A DNA stretch of 29,044 nucleotides. Origin: Porogramme epimiltina. Its lineage: Eukaryota; Basidiomycota; Agaricomycetes; Polyporales; Polyporaceae. The position numbers were made by a program, and so were the translations under genes. How positions within the stretch are numbered: the first letter of the stretch is position 1; the number at the start of each line of letters is the position of its first letter. The stretch spans positions 1 to 29,044 of the forward strand of contig FTLJ01001219.1 of assembly GCA_900155495.1 (NCBI GenBank), given 5' to 3'. The notes under the pieces are model-generated. The model was given only the letters and a program-made list of their open reading frames with translations. It searched no databases and had not been told where the DNA came from. Positions 22,991-29,044 of this stretch are shown here, one piece after another.

Positions 22991-24533
22991 TTTCTGATGA
23001 TGACTCATGACGCAACGACCTACTGCCGCGGCCCGCTCTGGTTCTTGCCGCGGCAGGCTTCACCGCGGCGCGATTCGCGCTTGACGCCCTCTTCGTAGTT
23101 CTTCAAACTTTCGTTGTATCGGTGAAGAGCGTGCGCGCACCACGCCTCGTCTCCACGAGCGCTGTCGAGGTGTGTCCCGAGGATGACTGAAGAAATACGG
23201 TGCCGAGAATTTAAGGGCGCGATGCGCGTCTTTCGCACTCCGTGCACGTGCTTGTTCTCACGCGTATACAGCGCGGCTCATGATTCTCGAACTCCACCTA
23301 CAGCTGCACGTCCGACCTCTTTCATCCCGTCGTCACTCTTCTGCCGGTCCAAAATCGCTCCAAGTCTAACAGTCAGCGTCGACAGAGTTGGAAAAGCCTG
23401 TGTACGCAGGCATCGACGACTTTTCCGTATTCCGGATGGAGACTGACGGATGGTCCACGATATTCGAGATTGAAGGGGCGGGTAAAGAGCTTTGTGAAGA
23501 GATGGCCGTCGAAGGAACGACTACCTTGAAAGCATGATGGCGCAAGAACAGCAGCGAACAGAGCCGATCCCCACCCCGTCGAACCCTCAGCGCTTCAGCC
23601 CCTACGTGACATTTCGCCGACCCTCCACCAGTACCTCCTACCTCACCGTGAACAGCTAAGTCCCTGCCGCGCCGTCCTCTCACAGCCCCACAGGTTCCTT
23701 GTGGTCTCGCTACCTTCCACCGTGAGCCTGGGCTCCCCCGCAGGTCTTTCTGCGGTGATGGATCTGTCTTCCCACCGCGTTCCGGTCAAGAAGAAATCGC
23801 TCTCAGAAATATTCTTGTATGGAAGAAGCGCAAGGGGTTCGGAACGGTTGCGTAGGGCGCGGCGGGTGACAAGTGTTGGTACGTCGCACTAGCGAGATAC
23901 AACCCAACCGTCCACGGTATCTGTCACCGCTCCCGTCTCCGTGTCGACATGGCGCTTCTTTGTCGGCGTACGGCGTCGTTGCCCCTCCGCCCTCTGTGCG
24001 TCCCCTTCTTCGTGTTGCCCTGTCCCCGTTACATTTCTCTACTCTGTTGGGAGAACGTCTGTTCTTATCGAAGCGTCGTCCGTCATTCCCAGCCCTCACA
24101 TCGCTCTTTACCACATGTTACTTCTCGCCCGTTCTGTACATGTAGCCGTTGAGCTGTCTTTCTCGTACACGCCGATGTCAGACCCTCGTTTCTGTCTTCT
24201 CCTGTTATACTTGCTCTTCATGTACGTGCTCTTCAAATGGTCAATTGATATATTGATGTACATCCGGCGTCCGAGTGAACCTAATACTAAGACTCGTTAT
24301 CTACCCCCAAGGGTCTGCGCGCTTTCCCAAGTGCCCCTTGCCCTCTCCCATCGAGTCGTGAACAACGTCATCCGAAACATAACCTGTGCGTGCGCCTTGT
24401 ATGTTCTGGAGATGATCTGTGTTGATCGACCATTCCGTGGTGGGCAGTTGTTGCGCTGATTCCCGCACTCCTTCGACCAAACGCTTCCCGGAGTCTCACC
24501 TCCATCGCTTCTCTGCCAACTGTCCAGCTACAG
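22991..24533. other. Upstream region of F-box gene 4 with coding remnants
   Basis: This is homologous to the other upstream blocks. The hydrophobic open segment is at 23020-23190 (AAAGFTAARFAL..LFVVLQTFVVSVKS, ending at a TGA). The CT-rich promoter and leader part runs from about 23900 to 24533. Confidence 0.5.
23409..23537 (+). pseudogene. Conserved coding remnant (FEIEGAGKELCE segment), copy 4
   Basis: Forty-two codons, GIDDFSVFRMETDGW then STIFEIEGAGKELCEEMAVEG, end at a TGA at 23535-23537. The frame is the same as in units 1-3. Upstream, after CAAAATCGC, a second frame (TVSVDRVGKACVRR) overlaps it, as in unit 2. Confidence 0.38.
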
Positions 24534-24594
24534 GTAACACCCGCCCATCCTACCAACCACTAGGTGAAGGTACTCATCAATCGAGGGTTCACAG
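24534..24594 (+). other. Probable 5'-leader intron of F-box gene 4
   Basis: The donor is CAG/GTAACACCC at 24534. In this copy the distal acceptor ACTAG has become ACTAA, so CACAG at 24594 is the only good acceptor. That choice would leave the ATG at 24601 in the mature message. Confidence 0.4.
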
Positions 24595-24675
24595 ACCCAC
24601 ATGATTAGGAATACTAACGTCCTCAAGGCCTCTACCCGGATCGTACGAGGAGCCAAGCACACTCTCGGTCGAACA

Positions 24676-26111
24676 ATGGACCAGGGCGAGGACTCGAATC
24701 ATGTGTGTTATCGTCCGTCTCCTACGACCGTCTCGTCCCTCACACAAGTTCAGGCCGCAACTCAAGCTGCCCCGCCATACCTCCCTGGAGAAATCACCGA
24801 CATCATCATCTCGTTCCTCTTCGACGGCAAGGGCTATATTAAACGACTTCCCAGCTACCGTTCACTGTGCAGTTGCGCCCTTGTCTGCCGCAATTGGTTG
24901 CCTGCTAGCCGACACACTCTCTTCACCCATGTCGCAATCAAATCCGATGAGCAATACGCCCTCTTCGTCTCCACCGCCGTTCGCTCTCAACCAGGGCGGT
25001 CCTGGCTTCTATCGACCCGTCGATTCACCTTGCGCCGTGGGGATGGCCGGAGTATATCAAATGCCACAAGGCTCTTTATCCACGAACTCGGTGGCCAATT
25101 TCCAAACCTGGAGGAGCTCCATCTCTATAATCTGGACTTCGACATAATGGAGAGCTCCCAGTCCCCTCGGAACTTCGCTGCTCTATCCGCATTCGCTTCC
25201 GTCCGAACCCTCGCCCTCTGGCATTGCACGTTCCCTTCGTTTGCTGCAGCCCGCTACACACTCACATCCTTACCCTCATTGACCGACCTCTTGGTGGTCA
25301 ATATCAGGTGGCCTATTGCCAGCACTCCAGAGCCACCTCTCCCCTTCCTTCGCAGTGTCCGAAAATCCCCCTTTCTCAGAAGGGTACGTAGCCTCCAAGC
25401 TTTGAGTGTAGCTAGCACCTGCGATGACCAGATGCTGAAATGGCTCTCAACCACTTCCTTGGCCGCCTCTCTTGCCGACCTTATCGTGTTCTCGGACCCA
25501 TTCAAGATGAAAGTTGAAAGCTTCTGGGAGTACGTTGGTTCGTCTACTACTCAGCTAAGCATCGGGCAGGTGTGGGTAGAGGACCTCCTGAAGGACAGTG
25601 CGTATCATTGAGAGTGTGCCGCCGAGTTTACCAGGCTGTCAGTATCACTGATGAACCATACATAGATTTCATCGGGTCCCTTCACAATTTCACCAGGCTT
25701 CAGTCTCTTTCCATCACCGTGGGGCTTGAGAGCAAAGTATTTGAGCCTTGGGAGTCCACAGGAGCCCTTATTTCGACGGGGGCGCTAAACCCGGGACTCA
25801 AGATTCTATACATTCGCTTCACGTGGGTCCCACCTCCAAATAGCATCGACAGGGACTCTTTATCGAGTGGGCTTGAATTGATGCTTCGAAAAGCAGAGGT
25901 CCTGGACCCATTGTTCGATAGTTCTTTCAAACATCTCACTACATTGTCCCTCGAAATGCGTCTCACATGGCCGTTGGACCTCCGAGAAGAGGGGGACCAT
26001 ATTCGCACTTGTTTCTCCCAGTCTGCCATCGGGGATGCGTTGCGGAAGAAACTCCCAAAGATTTCCCAGAAAGTTTCCTTGAAAGTTTTCGTATATCACG
26101 AATGGCGGTGA
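24676..26111 (+). CDS. F-box protein with leucine-rich-repeat-like C-terminal part, copy 4
   Basis: Exons 24676-25597 and 25666-26111 are joined across a 68-base intron. The donor is GTGCGTAT rather than GTACGTGA and the acceptor is ACATAG. The protein has 455 residues. The F-box is LPGEITDIIISFL, the loop FDGKGYIKRLPSYR, then SLCSCALVCRNWLPASRHTLF. Variable parts lie after RRFTL (RRGDGRSISNAT) and at LQALSVASTCDDQML. The C-terminal exon matches the family (SGLELML, CFSQSAI, LRKKLPKISQKVSL). An upstream in-frame ATG at 24601, which is TTG in copies 1 and 2, could add 25 residues if it stays in the message. The start at 24676 is chosen because it is shared by all copies. Confidence 0.86.
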
Positions 26112-27101
26112 GTCAGTCGTTTTGTCGTGTCAGTCATGGGGCTTATTTGCGCTACAAGTATCGAAAGCCCCCCTCCCCCTCCAGAAGCGGATGAAGGTTC
26201 AACTATTCAAGCTGTCCCGTCATAACCAATGTGGCTCACATTATCTCTCTGAAAACAATGGCTCTGTCGGTTCTCGAGGGGGGGAGTAGACTCCACAGGC
26301 GAAAATGGAAGAGGTGATGGGATGCAGCGTCGGTAGGGATGTGTCCAAGGATAGGTTAGGCGTGTCTGGAACTTCGAGTAGTGGCTTGCAGACCCTACCG
26401 AGGGTTTGGAATTGCGTCCGGGATGTTCATTTTGTGGTTCATTCAGTTCCGATCGCTGTAATACACGGTAAGGGATACAAAGCATCTGCCGAACGACTTC
26501 GTGTTTGTGCTGTCTGCCCCCAGATCCGGGAGCCTGAACGATAGTACCTAGTAGTCGTACCGTCTGGTACCGCGTACAAAATATATCATTCAGCGAATAG
26601 ATGGAAGTGAGGAGCGTTCAGGAACGTTAGAGATTTAAAAAGGTTATATTGTCCATCCGACCGGACTTGAACTTTCTTCCCAGGAAGCGAGGGAGAAGTG
26701 ATCATGGAATTGGCACTGGCAACACATCGGGTGAGCTTTCAGCGGCGTGAATATTAACGATATTAGAAAAGGGTAGATATTCGAGAGATGCATTAGGTGG
26801 AGGCAATGGCGACGACGAGCAGTACAAGACCAAATGCGGACCAGTGTTCTGGCGCAGGGGGGGCTGTGAACGGCCGGTCCTGCGAATGCCACCTTGTACG
26901 ACTCTCACATCAGCTCTCGTATTTCTGCTTCGCAAGGCCCGGATTGTCGATTCGTTCCTCCACATCAAGGGCCGTTGAGAATCAGACCAGATGCTGCGCG
27001 TGTGTGGGAGACTACACTCACAGCATGTCCTGTCCTGAGCGAGCGTGCATCAGCAACCAACCAACAGGCGTGAGTGGGGAGGAGAAAGGGAGGAGGGAGG
27101 C
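26112..27101. other. Convergent spacer, unit 4
   Basis: This is homologous to the other convergent spacers and holds the assumed 3' untranslated regions. An 88-codon minus-strand frame (26968-26702) is not matched in the other units. No gene can be supported. Confidence 0.6.
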
Positions 27102-28345
27102 TCACACAGCGTAGTAAAAGCTCGAGTCGCGGAAGAGGCGGTAGAAGAGCAGCGTGTAGTCGAGCGGCGCGAATGTCGCGCACTTGTATACGAAGCTGAG
27201 GAGGAATACAACCGATGTCCTGCCTCATCCCTGCGTCAGCACCCCTCCACCCTCACGCGACCCCGCGAACCGAGCTGCACTCACCGTCGAACACCAGGAC
27301 CGGCACCCTGCCGAAGCGCGGTCAGCTTGCGCGAAGCATGAGGGGTCGAGGGGGGCGGGGGCGCACCAGGACACCTTGAAGAGCGCAACCTCTTCGATAA
27401 GGCAGTCGCCCATCGGCTCATGCACGGGGCAGGGCACTATCGAGCAGACGGCGTGCGGCCACGGGATGAACATGATCATGAGCGACACCTACGCGCGCCG
27501 TGTGAGCGAGCCTCGCGAAGCCACAGCGACCAAGATCGCGAGGGGCACGCACCAAAATCTCGGCTGCACAAGACCCCGTCCGCGCAAGGATGTCACGATG
27601 CTAGCGTGCGCGAGCAGCGGTGAGCATGAGAGGAGAAAACCGAGACGCACCGAAGAACGCTGAGCCCATCAGGAGTCGCACTGCTGGCCGCACGCGCCGA
27701 CGCCAGTCAAACGGTTCGCGCACACATTCATGGAAGTTAGGGACAGGGAGGGAGGGGGAGGGAAAAAGAATGAGCGAATAAACTGATGGTGACAGAAGAG
27801 GGAATGGGACGCACCTGCGCGGGCGCGGCCGCAGAGCGCATCGATGCGGAGTACGAGGCTTATCTCGACGGTGAGCAGTAGGGCGAACATGATCCCGTAC
27901 GGTTGGGAAGCGCGCGCGGCGGCGCGCGGGAGGGGGAAGGAGGGAGGCGGCGTACATGGAAACCTAGCCTTCGCAGCCAGAGAGCGGCAGTAGGTGAGTA
28001 GGAGCGCGCGCGGTTAGCTGACCTGGAGGACGTTCGACATTATCAGGCTGCAGGCGCGGCACGGGTGAGCGGTAGCGGCGTGCGAGAAAGTGGAGAGGGC
28101 ACACACAGCCATTAGAAGAGCCCCAAGTAGCGCGAGATGGAGTAGAGGTACTCCGGGAGCGCGTTGCACATTCGCGGACCTGCGTTCGCGCGGGAGGGTC
28201 AGCTCGATGCGAAGCGCAGCTCGGTGCAGAAGCGCACTCACCCCACGCGTACTCGACCTGCGTGGACCGGAGGCGCGCCGGCGGTTCAACCGCCAGACGT
28301 CCGTACCACCCGCGCGGCGGGACGTGTTCACTTCGTCCCGCCCAT
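27102..28345 (-). pseudogene. DUF6533-type membrane protein, copy 5, with deletion of the first membrane segment
   Basis: The ATG at 28345-28343 is followed after about 12 bases by the sequence that in copy 3 flanks the end of exon 2 (GTGAACACG). Most of exon 1, intron 1 and all of exon 2, roughly 170-180 bases, are therefore missing, along with the first hydrophobic segment. Exon 3 has the one-base-short form of copy 3. Exon 4 has a seven-base insertion and a TAA after ISRYLGLF. The acceptor of exon 7 is GG for AG. Exon 7 itself (MFALLLTVEISLVLRIDALCG), exon 10 (MIMFIPWPHAV..LIEEVALFKVSW) and the last exon (FYRLFRDSSFYYAV, stop 27104-27102) are open. It belongs to the same class as copy 3. 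Confidence 0.62.
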
Positions 28346-29044
28346 GTAGGGTTGGGGGGCCGTCCGATCGCGGGGCGGTAGCGCGAGGACGGAGGGTGGC
28401 GCACGGGTACCTCGGGTCGGGCGGGGTCGCATGCGGGCCAGTGGGCGGCGGCGGCGGCGGCGGCTAGCACAGCGGTGAGGGAGGATTGGAGGCGGCCGGA
28501 AGGCAGGCCGGGAGGGTCGGGGTACTTGAAGCGGATCTGAGGGACATGGCGTCCGCTGCAGCGCGATACGGTTGGCCGGCCTCCAGCAGGCGGTACGGGG
28601 ACGTCGATGTTGATCGAGATGCCCAGCTCGTCGCAGTGCGTAGGCGCGTGGCCCCACCACGATCAAGGTCCAATGTCCAAGCTCCAAGGAAGGAAGCACG
28701 ACGCACTCCACGGCGGACAGCTGACATTGTCCTCTAGGAGCTCCCGTCGGTCCCGCATCAGGCAGCTAGGGTCCCTCGCGAGAAGCGCAATATGCGGACG
28801 TCGCCGGGGGTGGAAGGGGAGGAGGCCCGCGCCCTCCAACGTCGCCGCGTCCCCAGCGCTCCCTCTCTGCCCACAAATTCTGCGGATGGGCGCATACAGC
28901 GATCCGCGCGAGGTCAAGCACGCACGAACGAGGCCTGTCCAGCGCGCACCCTGGGATGCACGCGAGGGACGGCCACCGTGAGCGAGACGCGCTCCGCCAC
29001 CCCTAGGGCATGCCACGGGTCGGGTACGGGTATTTTGAGCCTAC
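28346..29044. other. G+C-rich spacer, unit 5 (class B, cut by window end)
   Basis: This resembles 14439-15200 closely over most of its length, apart from missing blocks (for example, the part equivalent to about 14880-15035 is absent near 28815). It should lead into a fifth F-box gene beyond the window. No gene is seen. Confidence 0.6.

Larger units (their letters stand above)
1..29044. repeat. Tandem array of ~7 kb units (F-box gene + DUF6533-type gene)
   Basis: The same order of segments recurs four times and is cut by both window edges: G+C-rich block, pyrimidine-rich block, plus-strand F-box gene, convergent spacer, minus-strand DUF6533-type gene. Taking the DUF6533 5' ends as landmarks, the units are roughly 610-7449, 7450-14438, 14439-21650 and 21651-28345. 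Units are clearly homologous along their whole length, including intergenic DNA, but differ by many substitutions and indels. They are therefore old duplicates rather than a recent amplification or an assembly stutter. No flanking transposon ends or target-site duplications were seen at the unit boundaries, so unequal crossing-over between units is the simplest mechanism (inference). Confidence 0.93.

Noticed and set aside
1..29044. Assembly artefact (the same unit stitched repeatedly)
   Set aside because: Units differ by many substitutions and indels in every segment, so they are distinct sequences.
1..29044. Transposon-driven duplication
   Set aside because: I saw no reverse transcriptase, transposase, long terminal repeats or terminal inverted repeats at unit edges.

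Overview
The window is nuclear DNA of a fungus, most likely a basidiomycete. The evidence is short introns (about 45-85 bases) with GT..AG ends, many very small exons, and two families that are expanded in mushroom-forming fungi: F-box/leucine-rich-repeat-like proteins and membrane proteins of the DUF6533 type. An assignment to Polyporales or a related group is only a guess. I see no rRNA, tRNA, CRISPR array or recognisable transposon.

The whole window is one tandem array with a period of about 7 kb. Each unit, read left to right, holds: (a) a very G+C-rich block with homopolymer runs; (b) a less G+C-rich, pyrimidine-rich block of about 1.6 kb that carries remnants of coding sequence; (c) a two-exon F-box gene on the plus strand; (d) a convergent spacer of about 1 kb; (e) a multi-exon DUF6533-type gene on the minus strand. 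F-box start codons lie at 3513, 10580, 17711 and 24676 (spacings 7067, 7131 and 6965). DUF6533 5' ends lie near 609, 7449, 14438, 21650 and 28345. The array runs off both ends of the window.

The two genes of a unit have met different fates. All four F-box genes read cleanly through both exons and encode proteins of 457, 456, 462 and 455 residues with a conserved F-box and a conserved C-terminal half. All five DUF6533 copies carry lesions in a 12-exon model that otherwise stays in phase from end to end. The lesions are premature stops, small indels, lost splice sites and a deletion of the first membrane segment; most differ from copy to copy. So the amplification kept the F-box genes and let the membrane-protein genes decay.

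A third, unrecognised coding remnant lies upstream of each F-box gene. It is a short segment containing FEIEGAVKELCE in one frame, best preserved at 16479-16592. The head-to-head pairs fall into two classes: those at about 0-5 kb, 7-12 kb and 21-26 kb resemble each other, while the pair at 13-19 kb differs and matches the unit beginning at 27.1 kb. This predicts that the next F-box gene beyond the right edge belongs to the divergent class.

F-box proteins normally act as substrate-selecting subunits of SCF (Skp1-Cullin-F-box) ubiquitin ligases. The array is best read as a birth-and-death cluster of such adaptors. The substrates cannot be told from sequence.
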